This document shows positions 56,422 through 64,000 of a stretch of DNA of 64,000 nucleotides, piece by piece. A program made the translations under genes and the position numbers. The DNA is taken from the NCBI RefSeq assembly GCF_014873485.1, contig NZ_JADBDT010000001.1, positions 2,976,001 through 3,040,000 on the forward strand. Direction: 5' to 3'. The notes beneath the pieces are model-generated. The model was not told the origin of the DNA, searched no databases, and worked only from the letters and a program-made list of their open reading frames with translations. This DNA is from Sphingopyxis sp. OAS728 (GTDB lineage: Bacteria; Pseudomonadota; Alphaproteobacteria; Sphingomonadales; Sphingomonadaceae). The stretch's first letter is position 1, and each line of letters begins with the position of its first letter.

Positions 56422-56663
56422 GCCGGCTCGACCTCGATCGCTGCGGCCTGGCTGCTGCGGATGATGACCTTCATCCGCCCGATCGTCAGCGCCAGCGGAT
56501 CGCGCGAAAAAATGCTGCCGCGGTGATGCGGGACGACTTCGCATCCCTCCATCAAGCCGAATTCGCGCAGGCGGCGTCCTTCGTCGTCGGACATGGCATT
56601 CCAGTCGATACGGGCGATCCGCACCGCCACTCCGAGTGGCGATTTGTCGAGCAAAGCAGTCAT
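56418..56663 (-). CDS. feoA: Ferrous iron transport protein FeoA
   Basis: An 81-residue SH3-like protein: RRLREFGLMEGCEVVPHHRGS near residues 30-50 and RMKVIIRSSQAA near the end. It supports FeoB function. No Shine-Dalgarno sequence precedes the ATG, which lies 6 bases from an iron-box-like palindrome, so a leaderless mRNA is likely. Confidence 0.92.
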   Translation of the reverse strand: MTALLDKSPLGVAVRIARIDWNAMSDDEGRRLREFGLMEGCEVVPHHRGSIFSRDPLALTIGRMKVIIRSSQAAAIEVEPA

Positions 56664-56669
56664 TTGCGA

Positions 56670-56690
56670 GCGATTATCAATAACAATCGC
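56670..56690. promoter_or_regulatory. Fur-box-like palindrome before feoAB
   Basis: The 21-base element has arms GCGATT (56670-56675) and AATCGC (56685-56690) around an AT-rich centre and reads GATAAT on the minus strand. It is 6 bases from the feoA start. It resembles an iron-regulator box (Fur family) and would block transcription when iron is plentiful. Confidence 0.55.
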
Positions 56691-56717
56691 TTTACGCCAG
56701 TCCTTTATCGAAACCGG

Positions 56718-57383
56718 TCAACGCCCCGGATAGCGTAGCCGCCCGACGAAGCGCGCCAGGCTGGGCCGTTCGATGCTGCGTGCGGCGCGGCGATGCTTCC
56801 AGCTTTCGAATCGCATCACCTGATCGATGCGGCGCGCGAGGAAGGCGCGTGTGTCGGCTAAGCCTTCGCTTTCGTCATTCAGGAACACGGCCATCGTTGA
56901 GCCATAGACGGCGCCGAGGATCGCGCGCTTGCTGTAATGATTATAGTCGGTCGCGGTATCGCCCGCGAGCCGCCACATATGATCGGCGGCGCGCCAGCCG
57001 AGCTTCGCGGCGTGCGGGGCGTTGGTTGGCAGCGCCAGCAAAGCGAGCGCACGCCGCAGCGATTCGCGGTTCGGCGCAAGCAAGTCGATGCGCGTCTCGA
57101 CCAGCGTCGTGATGCGCTCGCGGATTTTCAGCGCGGCGAGCTTTTCGGCGGGCCAGCGCAGTTCCATCGCCGCGTCCACATCGGCGAACCAGGCGTCGAC
57201 CATGTCGCGGCCGCCGCCGGGAAAGGCGAGACGCGCGACGTCGGGGTCGACGCCGACGCGCGCCGCGGCGTCATCGAGCGCGGCATCGCCGAAGCCGTCG
57301 AACGCCGCCGACGCCGCGATCAGCGGCGCGAGCGCGGCGCGAATCTCGTCTAGGGTCGGGTCGGCGGGAAGGATCGAAGCCAT
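56718..57383 (-). CDS. coq9: COQ9-family ubiquinone biosynthesis protein
   Basis: The 221-residue protein matches COQ9: RVGVDPDVARLAFPGGGRDMVDAWFADVD near residues 40-68 and WRAADHMWRLAGDTATDYNHYSKRAILGAVYGST near 140-173. It binds ubiquinone precursors and supports Coq7-type hydroxylation. The ATG at 57383 lies 8 bases after a CCTATC hexamer, again suggesting a leaderless message. Confidence 0.88.
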   Translation of the reverse strand: MASILPADPTLDEIRAALAPLIAASAAFDGFGDAALDDAAARVGVDPDVARLAFPGGGRDMVDAWFADVDAAMELRWPAEKLAALKIRERITTLVETRIDLLAPNRESLRRALALLALPTNAPHAAKLGWRAADHMWRLAGDTATDYNHYSKRAILGAVYGSTMAVFLNDESEGLADTRAFLARRIDQVMRFESWKHRRAARSIERPSLARFVGRLRYPGR

Positions 57384-57388
57384 AGGCT

Positions 57389-58300
57389 TCAGATAGGCCG
57401 CGCTGTGCGGTTCGGCAACCGGATCAGCACTAGCGCGGCACCGACCATCATCCCGCCGAAAATATCGATCGCCGACAGCGTCTCGCCAAAGCCGATCCAG
57501 CCGGTCAGCGCCGCGACCGCGGGCTGGATCAGCAGGGTGAGCCCGATCACCAGCGGCGAGAAGCGCGGCAGCGACCAGATCATCAGCCCCTGCCCGACGA
57601 TCTGGCTGGTCAGCGCGAGCAGGATCAGCGGCGTCCAGTTCTGCGGCATTACCGTTTCGCCGAGCGCGAGCGCGGTGCCGAGCAGGATCGGCACGCACAC
57701 CGCCGATGCGATGGCGAGAGCGCTCCACGGCGCGAGCGTGTCGCGCACACGCTGCATCAGGATGACATAGAAGGTGTAGAGGACTCCGGCGAGCAGGCTC
57801 AAGAGATCGCCGACAAGATAGTCGGGCGACAGCTCATAGCTTTGCCCCATCAGCAAGGCCGATCCGGCGAAGGCGAGGATGATCGCCGCCGCCTGCCATC
57901 CGCGCGGCATTTCGCGGGTCAGGAAAATGCCCCAGATGACGAGCAGCAGGCTGGCGCAATTGCCGAACAGCGTCGCATTGGCGACCTTGGTCTGCAGGAT
58001 GCCGAGATGCCACGCGGCGAGGTCGAGCGCGAAGAAGATGCCCGCGGCGGCGGCGATCAGCACCGCCGGGCGCGGCGGCATCCGCCCGCCCGTCTCCCGC
58101 CACGCGAAGACCAGCAGCAGGGGCAGCGCGAGCGTCATCCGCCAGAAGGCCGATGCGGTCGGGCCGGTGTCGGCCATGCGCACAAGCATTGCGCCGAGCG
58201 ACAGCGCGATATTGCCGCCGATCAGCGCGGCAAAGGCCCAGCGGCCGGGTCCCGTGCCGGCCGCCTCTACGTCGTCGATACTGTCCATCTTCGCTGTCAT
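57389..58300 (-). CDS. EamA/DMT-family transporter
   Basis: A 303-residue membrane protein with ten hydrophobic helices in two EamA repeats (SLGAMLVRMADTGPTASAFWR near 34-54 and QIVGQGLMIWSLPRFSPLVIG near 230). Members export amino acids or metabolites; the substrate here is unknown. The gene ends 5 bases upstream of coq9. Confidence 0.88.
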   Translation of the reverse strand: MTAKMDSIDDVEAAGTGPGRWAFAALIGGNIALSLGAMLVRMADTGPTASAFWRMTLALPLLLVFAWRETGGRMPPRPAVLIAAAAGIFFALDLAAWHLGILQTKVANATLFGNCASLLLVIWGIFLTREMPRGWQAAAIILAFAGSALLMGQSYELSPDYLVGDLLSLLAGVLYTFYVILMQRVRDTLAPWSALAIASAVCVPILLGTALALGETVMPQNWTPLILLALTSQIVGQGLMIWSLPRFSPLVIGLTLLIQPAVAALTGWIGFGETLSAIDIFGGMMVGAALVLIRLPNRTARPI

Positions 58301-58404
58301 TTAGATTTTCTTTTGCTACGTACCATTGTGCCGGCACCGCTGCGTCCATAGCTTCGCGGGCCATAGCGGCGACCGATGGGGCCGTCGCGAAGAAAGTGAA
58401 ACGT

Positions 58405-58410
58405 GGAGGA
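58405..58410 (+). promoter_or_regulatory. Strong ribosome-binding site of the alkene reductase gene
   Basis: GGAGGA stands 3 bases before ATG 58414 and fixes the start; longer upstream readings run into the divergent transporter gene. Confidence 0.75.
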
Positions 58411-58413
58411 ACC

Positions 58414-59499
58414 ATGGCCGTATCACTATTCGATCCGATTAAATTGGGCGCGATCGACGCCCCGAACCGCATCATCATGGCGCCGCTGACGCGCGGCCGC
58501 GCCGGACCGGGCTTCGTGCCCAATGAACTCGCACGCGACTATTATCGCCAACGCGCCTCGGCGGGGCTCATCATCTCCGAAGCCACCGGCATTTCGCAGG
58601 AAGGCCTTGGTTGGCCGAGCGCGCCGGGCCTGTGGACCGACGCGCAGGTCGAGGGCTGGAAGCCGGTGACCGACGCGGTCCACGCCGCCGGCGGGCGCAT
58701 CGTCGCGCAGCTCTGGCATATGGGCCGGCTCGTCCATTCGGTGTTCAACGATGGCAAGCAGCCGGTTTCGGCGTCGGCGACGACGGGCACCGGGCGCGCG
58801 CATACGCCGGTCGGCCGCCTCGATCTGGAAGAAGCGCGCCCGCTGCGCCTCGACGAGATTCCGCGCGTCATCGCCGATTATGTGAAGGCGGCCGAAAATG
58901 CGAAGAAGGCCGGCTTCGACGGCGTCCAGCTGCACGGCGCCAACGGCTATCTGATCGACCAGTTCCTGCGTGACGGGTCGAATCTGCGCGACGATGATTA
59001 TGGCGGTTCGGTCGAAAACCGCATCCGCCTGCTACGCGAAGTCACCGAAGCCTTGATCGGTGTCTGGGGCAAGGACCGCGTCGCGGTGCGCCTGTCGCCG
59101 AACGGTGAGACGCAGGGCGTCAACGACAGCGCCCCCGAAAAGCTGTTCCCCGCCGCCGCCGCGGCGCTCGATGCGCTCGGCATCGCCTTCCTCGAATTGC
59201 GCGAGCCGGGTCCCGAGGGCACTTTTGGGCGCACTGACGTGCCCAAGCAGTCGCCAGCAATCCGAGCCGCCTTCAAGGGTCCGCTGATCCTCAACAGCGA
59301 CTATGATGTCGCGCTGGCCGAAGCGGCGCTTGAGAATGGCTCTGCCGATGCGATCGCCTTTGGGCGTCCGTTCATCGGCAATCCCGACCTCGTCGAGCGG
59401 ATCCAGAACGGCGCCGAATGGGCGGCGGACAATCCGCAGACCTGGTATTCGCCGGGTGCTGAGGGTTATACCGACTATCCCGCGCTGCAAACGGCGTAA
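58414..59499 (+). CDS. nemA: Old Yellow Enzyme-family alkene reductase
   Basis: A 361-residue FMN-dependent TIM-barrel enzyme with the family motifs NRIIMAPLTRGRAGPG near residues 18-33, AQLWHMGRLVH near 99, GVQLHGANGYLIDQFLRDGSN near 170-190 and AFGRPFIGNPD near 325. It reduces activated double bonds using NAD(P)H. The natural substrate is unknown. It lies between the two riboflavin clusters, and FMN is its cofactor. Confidence 0.92.
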   Translation: MAVSLFDPIKLGAIDAPNRIIMAPLTRGRAGPGFVPNELARDYYRQRASAGLIISEATGISQEGLGWPSAPGLWTDAQVEGWKPVTDAVHAAGGRIVAQLWHMGRLVHSVFNDGKQPVSASATTGTGRAHTPVGRLDLEEARPLRLDEIPRVIADYVKAAENAKKAGFDGVQLHGANGYLIDQFLRDGSNLRDDDYGGSVENRIRLLREVTEALIGVWGKDRVAVRLSPNGETQGVNDSAPEKLFPAAAAALDALGIAFLELREPGPEGTFGRTDVPKQSPAIRAAFKGPLILNSDYDVALAEAALENGSADAIAFGRPFIGNPDLVERIQNGAEWAADNPQTWYSPGAEGYTDYPALQTA

Positions 59500-59544
59500 G
59501 GTAGGTAAGGAATCGATGATCCGGGCGGCTCCGCGCCGTCCGGA

Positions 59545-60168
59545 TCATCCTTTTTCGGCGAGCGCCTTGTCGATGATCCCGGCGCCGATCGGCCCGAGAA
59601 AATTGCCGCCGAAACGGAACAGCACGAAAGCCCCGGCGAAGAGCAGCAAGGGCTCGATAAAGCCGGCAACGATCACGGCGATGACAAGCGCAAAGAACAG
59701 CGTGACGAAGCCGCTGCTCAATTTTTGCTGACCCTTGGGGCCCAGCTCGATTGTGCGTGGTCCCTTTGCATCCCACCATTTGGCGGTGACGATCATCTTG
59801 CGGCCACCGGCTTGCGGCTGGGGTGCAGGTCGCTGCGGGATGCGGGCAGGTTGCGGTTGAACCGTCGCCTTTGCCTGCTGGCTCCACGGCTGTTTCCGGT
59901 TCATTTCGGCGACCGCCGCGGCCATCCGGTCATTCGGCGGACGCGGTGGCTCGCGCTGCGGTGCCGGTTCCGTTCGTGCGGCCGGCGCGGGTTCGGGCGC
60001 CGCCTGACGCGCCGCTGGCCGGATCGGTTCGATGCCCATCTTGCGATCGTGCAAGTCCATCCGCTCGGCCGCACTCAGTGGCGTCTGCCCGGTTTCCCTG
60101 TCGATGACCACCAGCCGCCCGCCGCGCTCGACGACGGAAAAACGGCTGGGGGGCGGGCGATCAACCAA
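59545..60168 (-). CDS. Hypothetical membrane protein next to ribH
   Basis: The 207-residue protein has a proline/alanine/glutamine-rich N-terminal half (repeats such as [13 protein letters not shown]) and a C-terminal domain with two hydrophobic helices near residues 150-170 and 175-195. It starts with TTG at 60168, overlapping the ribH end by 8 bases, which suggests co-translation. Family not recognised; a tie to riboflavin metabolism is only positional. Confidence 0.6.
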   Translation of the reverse strand: MVDRPPPSRFSVVERGGRLVVIDRETGQTPLSAAERMDLHDRKMGIEPIRPAARQAAPEPAPAARTEPAPQREPPRPPNDRMAAAVAEMNRKQPWSQQAKATVQPQPARIPQRPAPQPQAGGRKMIVTAKWWDAKGPRTIELGPKGQQKLSSGFVTLFFALVIAVIVAGFIEPLLLFAGAFVLFRFGGNFLGPIGAGIIDKALAEKG

Positions 60169-60586
60169 TGCCGAATTGTTCCTTCAGGGCCAGCATGGCA
60201 ATCGCGGCCTTTGCCGCTTCGCCGCCCTTATCCTTGCGCGTCTTGTCGGCGCGCGCAAGCGCCTGTTCTTCATTCTCGACCGTCAGGATGCCGTTGCCGA
60301 TGGCAAGACCGTCGAGCGTCAGCGCCATGATGCCGCGCGCGCTCTCGTTCGACACGACCTCGAAATGATAGGTCTCGCCGCGGATCACGACACCAAGCCC
60401 GACATAAGCGTCGAAACGCCCGGTGTCGGCGCCTAGCGAAATCGCTGCGGGGACTTCGAGCGCTCCCGGGACGGTCACGGTTTCATGGCTGTGCCCGTCG
60501 GCCTCGAGCGCGCTGCGCACGCCGTCGAGCAGCATGTCGTTGAGGTGGCTATAGAAACGGGCTTCGACGATCAGGACATGCGCCAT
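60161..60586 (-). CDS. ribH: 6,7-dimethyl-8-ribityllumazine synthase
   Basis: The 141-residue enzyme condenses 5-amino-6-ribitylaminouracil with dihydroxybutanone phosphate. Motifs: [10 protein letters not shown] near residues 40-49 and [17 protein letters not shown] near 67-83 with the catalytic His. The start overlaps the ribB stop by one base. Confidence 0.95.
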   Translation of the reverse strand: MAHVLIVEARFYSHLNDMLLDGVRSALEADGHSHETVTVPGALEVPAAISLGADTGRFDAYVGLGVVIRGETYHFEVVSNESARGIMALTLDGLAIGNGILTVENEEQALARADKTRKDKGGEAAKAAIAMLALKEQFGIG

Positions 60587-61869
60587 CAGGCTTCTCCGGG
60601 AATGGGGCGTTCGCCGACGACCGACAGGCCATAGCCTTCGAGGCCGACGATATTGCTGTGGGTCGGGGTGAGCAATTCCATCGCATGGACGCCAAGGTCG
60701 GCGAGGATCTGGGCGCCGATCCCGTAAGTGCGAAGGTCCATGCCGCCGCTCGGTGTCGGGGTCGCCTCGGCATCGGCCGATCCCGGGAGCGGACGCATCA
60801 GCATCACGATGACGCCCGAACCCGCTTCGCCGATCGCGTCCATCGAGCGCTGCAGGCGGCGCTTCTTCGGCCCCGGACGGCCCATGATATCGTCGAAGAT
60901 CGACACCGGATGCATGCGGACCAAAGTCACGCCCTCGGGGTCGACCGGTCCCTTTTGCAGCACCAGATTGACGCTGCCGTCGATCTTGTTGCGATAGGAT
61001 TTGAGCCGCCAGTCGCCGCCATAATCCGATTCGAACGGATCGTCGGCGACGCATTCGACCAGCCGGTCGCTGCGATTGCGGTAAGCGATCAGATCGGCGA
61101 TCGTCCCGATCTTAAGCCCGTGGCGCCGCGCAAAGGGAACCAGGTCGTCGAGGCGCGCCATCGTGCCGTCGTCGTTCATGATCTCGCAGATCACCCCTGA
61201 CGGGTTGAGCCCGGCGAGGCGCGCGATGTCGACCGACGCCTCGGTATGGCCGGCGCGCACGAGCACGCCGCCGTCGCGCGCGATCAGTGGGAAAATATGG
61301 CCGGGGGTGACGATATCGTCGCGGCTCTTGCCGGCATCGATCGCCACCGCGACGGTGCGCGCGCGGTCGCCCGCCGAAATGCCCGTGGTGACGCCTTCGC
61401 GCGCCTCGATCGAGGTGGTGAAGGCGGTTTCGTGCCGCGTGCCGTTCTGGCGGCTCATCAGTTCGAGCCCGAGCGTGTCGACGCGTGACTTGGTGAGCGT
61501 CAGGCAGATCAGTCCGCGGCCGTGCGTCGCCATGAAGTTGATCGCGTCGGGGGTCGCCATCTGCGCGGGGATGACCAGGTCGCCCTCATTCTCGCGATCC
61601 TCGTCGTCGACGAGGATGAACATGCGGCCGTTGCGCGCCTCGGCAATGATCTCTTCGGGGCTCGCCATCGGCGACAGGTCGCTGCCGTTTGCGAGCCAGT
61701 TCTCGAGCTTGCGCAGCGTCTCGGCAGTGGGGTTCCAGCCAGGCGAGTCGAGGTCGCGCAGGCTGTTGGCGTGAAGACCCGCGGCACGGGCGAGGCCCGA
61801 GCGGGACATTGCCCCGTCGTCGACGATGGCGCGGATGCGATCGATGAGCTGTGTAGACATGAACGCCAT
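60586..61869 (-). CDS. ribB: HTH-3,4-dihydroxy-2-butanone 4-phosphate synthase with degenerate GTP cyclohydrolase II domain
   Basis: The 427-residue protein has three parts. Residues 1-62 resemble an XRE-type helix-turn-helix ([19 protein letters not shown] at 22-40, then [13 protein letters not shown]). Residues about 70-265 form an intact RibB domain, with [15 protein letters not shown] at 88-102, THGRGLICL at 115-123 and [14 protein letters not shown] at 207-220. Residues 280-427 align with GTP cyclohydrolase II but lack its zinc cysteines and the EGRGIGL motif, so that activity is probably lost. No FMN riboswitch is visible upstream; a palindrome covers the promoter. Confidence 0.9.
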   Translation of the reverse strand: MAFMSTQLIDRIRAIVDDGAMSRSGLARAAGLHANSLRDLDSPGWNPTAETLRKLENWLANGSDLSPMASPEEIIAEARNGRMFILVDDEDRENEGDLVIPAQMATPDAINFMATHGRGLICLTLTKSRVDTLGLELMSRQNGTRHETAFTTSIEAREGVTTGISAGDRARTVAVAIDAGKSRDDIVTPGHIFPLIARDGGVLVRAGHTEASVDIARLAGLNPSGVICEIMNDDGTMARLDDLVPFARRHGLKIGTIADLIAYRNRSDRLVECVADDPFESDYGGDWRLKSYRNKIDGSVNLVLQKGPVDPEGVTLVRMHPVSIFDDIMGRPGPKKRRLQRSMDAIGEAGSGVIVMLMRPLPGSADAEATPTPSGGMDLRTYGIGAQILADLGVHAMELLTPTHSNIVGLEGYGLSVVGERPIPGEA

Positions 61870-61872
61870 GTC

Positions 61873-61909
61873 TCACATCATAATGTGATTGTCAATCCAT
61901 ATGTCACAT
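61873..61909. promoter_or_regulatory. TCACAT/ATGTGA operator over the ribB promoter
   Basis: TCACAT (61873-61878) and ATGTGA (61883-61888) form a palindrome 4 bases before the ATG at 61869. On the minus strand TATGAT (61882-61877) lies within it, a good -10 hexamer 7 bases from the start codon. A third half-site TCACAT lies at 61904-61909. Confidence 0.6.
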
Positions 61910-61917
61910 TCTACTGA

Positions 61918-62538
61918 TTAGTTCGGTCCGAATGTCGGCCCGAGGTCGCGAACCGGGCCGTCGGGCTTGGCGTCCAGCAATGCAACGATCTGACCCGTGC
62001 GGTCGTCGCGCTTGGCATAGGCGCGCGCCGACATGCCCGCGACATGGTCGGCCTTGTCCGGATTGGCGCCGCGCTTCACGAGCAAGCGCACCATCGCGAC
62101 ATTCTTTGACTGCACCGCCAGAATCAGTGCGGTTTCGCCACGCCGGTTGGTCTGATCAACAGGCGCCTTTTCGTTGAGCAGCACGTCGGCGCCGTCGGTG
62201 AAATTGATCAGCGCGGCGTGCATCAGCGGGGTAACCCCCTGGCGATCGCCGATCGACGGATCGGCGTCCTTGCCAAGCAGGAAGCGCAGCCAGCTGATAT
62301 CGCGGCGCTTGGTGACGATGATCAGCGCCGTCTGCCCATTGTCGGGATTGCGCGTGTTGATGAACGACGGGTCATCCTTCAGCGCCTCGGTTGCCTTGGT
62401 CCCGTCGCGGCTTTCGACCGCCTGCAAAAAGGCGTAGCCGCCGCGGAACTGTGCCTGAGCGGGGCTGAGCATAAGGCCCGTCGCTGCAACCATGAGGGCG
62501 AGGAAAGAGGCGAGGCGGAATTCCGCGCGTCGGAACAT
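61918..62538 (-). CDS. Exported ankyrin-repeat protein
   Basis: The 206-residue protein has a signal peptide (hydrophobic 10-24, cleavage near AQA-Q) and at least three ankyrin repeats: NGQTALIIVTKRRDISWLRFLL, QGVTPLMHAALINFTDGADVLL and RGETALILAVQSKNVAMVRLLV, roughly residues 66-165. It probably mediates protein contacts in the periplasm. Partner unknown. Upstream of ribB on the same strand. Confidence 0.83.
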   Translation of the reverse strand: MFRRAEFRLASFLALMVAATGLMLSPAQAQFRGGYAFLQAVESRDGTKATEALKDDPSFINTRNPDNGQTALIIVTKRRDISWLRFLLGKDADPSIGDRQGVTPLMHAALINFTDGADVLLNEKAPVDQTNRRGETALILAVQSKNVAMVRLLVKRGANPDKADHVAGMSARAYAKRDDRTGQIVALLDAKPDGPVRDLGPTFGPN

Positions 62539-62625
62539 GTCTGGGCGATCCCTGGGGCAATTTGTCCGCCGCTGGCGCGACGACAATGGTTGATTTTCCG
62601 CGGCTAGCCGACCAAGGCTGGCCAA

Positions 62626-63270
62626 ATGATGAATATCGCAAATATGGGACAAAGGCTCGTCCGCGCAAGCCTGATGATTGCTTTCGGCGCTGCGCTCGCG
62701 GGTTGCAGCGGCGGCGGCGACGCGCCGGCAGCGAAGCCGCCGCTAGAAGGTGCGCGCATCGGCGGCCCCTTCACGCTCACCGATCAGAACGGCAAGACCG
62801 TCCGCGACACCGATTTTGCGGGCAAATATCGTCTCGTCTATTTCGGCTACAGCTTCTGCCCCGACATCTGTCCGGTCGACCTGCAAAAACTGATGCGCGG
62901 GCTGTCGCAGTTCGAAAAGGCCGATGCCGCGCGCGGCGCCAAGGTCGCGCCGCTGTTCATCACCGTCGATCCGGCGCGCGATACGCCCGAGGCGCTCAAA
63001 CCCTTCGTCGCGCGCTATCATCCGCGGCTGCTCGGCCTCACCGGCACCCCCGAACAGATCGCCGCGGTCGCGAAAGCCTATGTCGTCACCTACAACAAGG
63101 TCCCGGGTTCGGCGCCCGACCGCTACCTGATGGCGCACAGCCAACTCGCCTTCCTGATGGATCCCGCGGGAAAGCCCGTCGCGCTGCTGCCGCTCGACGA
63201 TCCGTCGTCCAATATCGACGAAGGCGCGCCCGCGGCGGTCGCCGCCGAGCTGGCGAAATGGGTCAAGTGA
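62626..63270 (+). CDS. SCO1/SenC-family copper lipoprotein
   Basis: The 214-residue protein has a lipobox (LAGC, Cys27) and the SCO copper motif CPDIC (Cys78 and Cys82) with the conserved His in MAHSQLAF near residue 170. SCO proteins deliver copper to cytochrome c oxidase CuA or act as thiol reductants. The stop is fused with the next start (TGATG), suggesting co-translation with the YcgN gene. Confidence 0.9.
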   Translation: MMNIANMGQRLVRASLMIAFGAALAGCSGGGDAPAAKPPLEGARIGGPFTLTDQNGKTVRDTDFAGKYRLVYFGYSFCPDICPVDLQKLMRGLSQFEKADAARGAKVAPLFITVDPARDTPEALKPFVARYHPRLLGLTGTPEQIAAVAKAYVVTYNKVPGSAPDRYLMAHSQLAFLMDPAGKPVALLPLDDPSSNIDEGAPAAVAAELAKWVK

Positions 63271-63719
63271 TGGCGGCGGGGGCGACATCGAAGCGCCCCT
63301 TCTGGGAAGCGCCGCTTGCCTCTCTCGACGCGGGCCAATGGGAAGCCCTGTGCGATGGCTGCGGCAAATGTTGCCTGCACAAGCTAGAGGATGAGGACAC
63401 GGGCCGCATCTATCCGACCAATGTCGCGTGCCGCCTGCTCGACCTCACCACCGCGCGCTGCGGCGATTACAAGCACCGTCGCCGCCACGTCCCCGACTGC
63501 CTGACGCTGACCAAGGCCAAGGTCGCCGACATCGAATGGCTACCGCAGACCTGCGCTTATCGCCTGCGCGCCGAAGGCGAGCCACTGCCCGACTGGCATT
63601 ATCTGGTTTGCGGCGACCGCGATGCGGTGCACCGCGCGGGCGAATCGATCGTCGGCTGGACCGTCGGCGAGGATATGGCCGGACCCTTGGAAAATCATCT
63701 TGTCGAACGCGTCGTCTGA
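63270..63719 (+). CDS. YcgN-family cysteine-cluster protein
   Basis: The 149-residue protein has the YcgN cluster CDGCGKCCLHKLEDEDTGR near residues 29-47, further cysteines at LLDLTTARCGDY and HVPDCLTL, and QTCAYRLRAEGEPL. Such clusters bind iron-sulfur or zinc; no function is proven. It overlaps the SCO stop by one base and the next gene by about 20 bases. Confidence 0.88.
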   Translation: MAAGATSKRPFWEAPLASLDAGQWEALCDGCGKCCLHKLEDEDTGRIYPTNVACRLLDLTTARCGDYKHRRRHVPDCLTLTKAKVADIEWLPQTCAYRLRAEGEPLPDWHYLVCGDRDAVHRAGESIVGWTVGEDMAGPLENHLVERVV

Positions 63720-64000
63720 CTTCGCGCCCGAGGGGCCGCACATCTGGGTCGGCGACGAAGTCTGGCCGGTGCGCGTGGTGCGCCATGCCCAATCGCGGCG
63801 CTATCGCCTCGTTTTCGACGGCGCGCGCGGCGAACTCCGGCTGACGGTTCCGCGCCGCACCAACGAGCGCGCGGCGCTCAAATGGGCCAGCGAACAGCAG
63901 GCGTGGCTGGTCGAGCAGGTCGGCAAGGCGGCGCTGCCGGTGATCGTCGGTCCGGGTGCATCGGTTCCGTTCCGCGGTATCGACCGCCATATCGACTGGA
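63700..64000 (+). CDS. YgjP-like metal-dependent hydrolase, N-terminal part
   Basis: The window ends in this gene. About 100 residues are visible, including VRVVRHAQSRRYRLVFDGARGELRLTVPRR in segments, the beginning of the M48-type YgjP family. The zinc HExxH motif would lie beyond 64000. A TTG at 63700 inside the YcgN gene is the likely start. Confidence 0.7.
   Translation, partial: MSNASSDFAPEGPHIWVGDEVWPVRVVRHAQSRRYRLVFDGARGELRLTVPRRTNERAALKWASEQQAWLVEQVGKAALPVIVGPGASVPFRGIDRHIDW

Noticed and set aside
1..64000. CRISPR arrays, IS elements, prophage genes, tRNA or rRNA
   Set aside because: No regularly spaced repeats, transposase or integrase motifs, or cloverleaf sequences were seen.

Overview
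The window is a continuous, gene-dense stretch of an alphaproteobacterial chromosome, most likely from a sphingomonad close to Sphingopyxis. That rests on high GC, a division-plane ATPase of the MipZ type, a COQ9 protein, a ubiquinol-cytochrome c chaperone, MmcB, a DivK-like receiver and sphingomonad-style intergenic repeats. I see no IS element, prophage, CRISPR array, rRNA or tRNA.

Layout. 1-8.6 kb: the S10/spc ribosomal operon from the end of rplV through rplO, then secY and adk; rpsM, rpsK, rpoA and rplQ do not follow adk. 8.7-13.5 kb: an SRPBCC protein, a YceD-type protein, the cytochrome bc1 chaperone, an outer-membrane assembly lipoprotein and malic enzyme. 13.6-19 kb: mutS and glnD. 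19-27.5 kb, minus strand: hisN-like phosphatase, a GFA protein, rpmI, rplT, an AraC regulator, pheS, pheT, an esterase and a DNA-alkylation repair protein. 27.5-35.5 kb: TetR regulator, prs, LytTR regulator, nadE, gltX, a TonB protein behind a Zur-like operator, and rpmG. 35.6-46.6 kb: divK-like, HAD, RidA and acyltransferase genes, panC, mipZ, phosphomannomutase, lptB, rpoN, rpmJ. 46.6-51.9 kb: two proline-linked peptidases, a thioesterase and a probable small RNA. 51.9-61.9 kb: two riboflavin clusters (ribD-ribE and ribB-ribH) flanking mmcB, ssb, feoAB, coq9, a transporter and an Old Yellow Enzyme. 61.9-64 kb: ankyrin, SCO and YcgN proteins and the start of a YgjP-like metalloprotein.

Most of the window is housekeeping. 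The best leads for undescribed biology are regulatory: (i) a ribB-type gene with an added N-terminal helix-turn-helix domain and a palindrome over its own -10 region; (ii) a compact minus-strand small RNA candidate near 51.2 kb with an anti-Shine-Dalgarno stretch and a UUCG-capped terminator; (iii) a Zur-box-like palindrome before a tonB gene; (iv) paired TTGTACAA palindromes before a TetR gene; (v) several apparently leaderless genes with a -10-like hexamer 7-9 nt before the start codon; and (vi) a perfect 32-bp inverted repeat between divergent genes. All functional assignments come from reading the protein and DNA sequences, without database searches.
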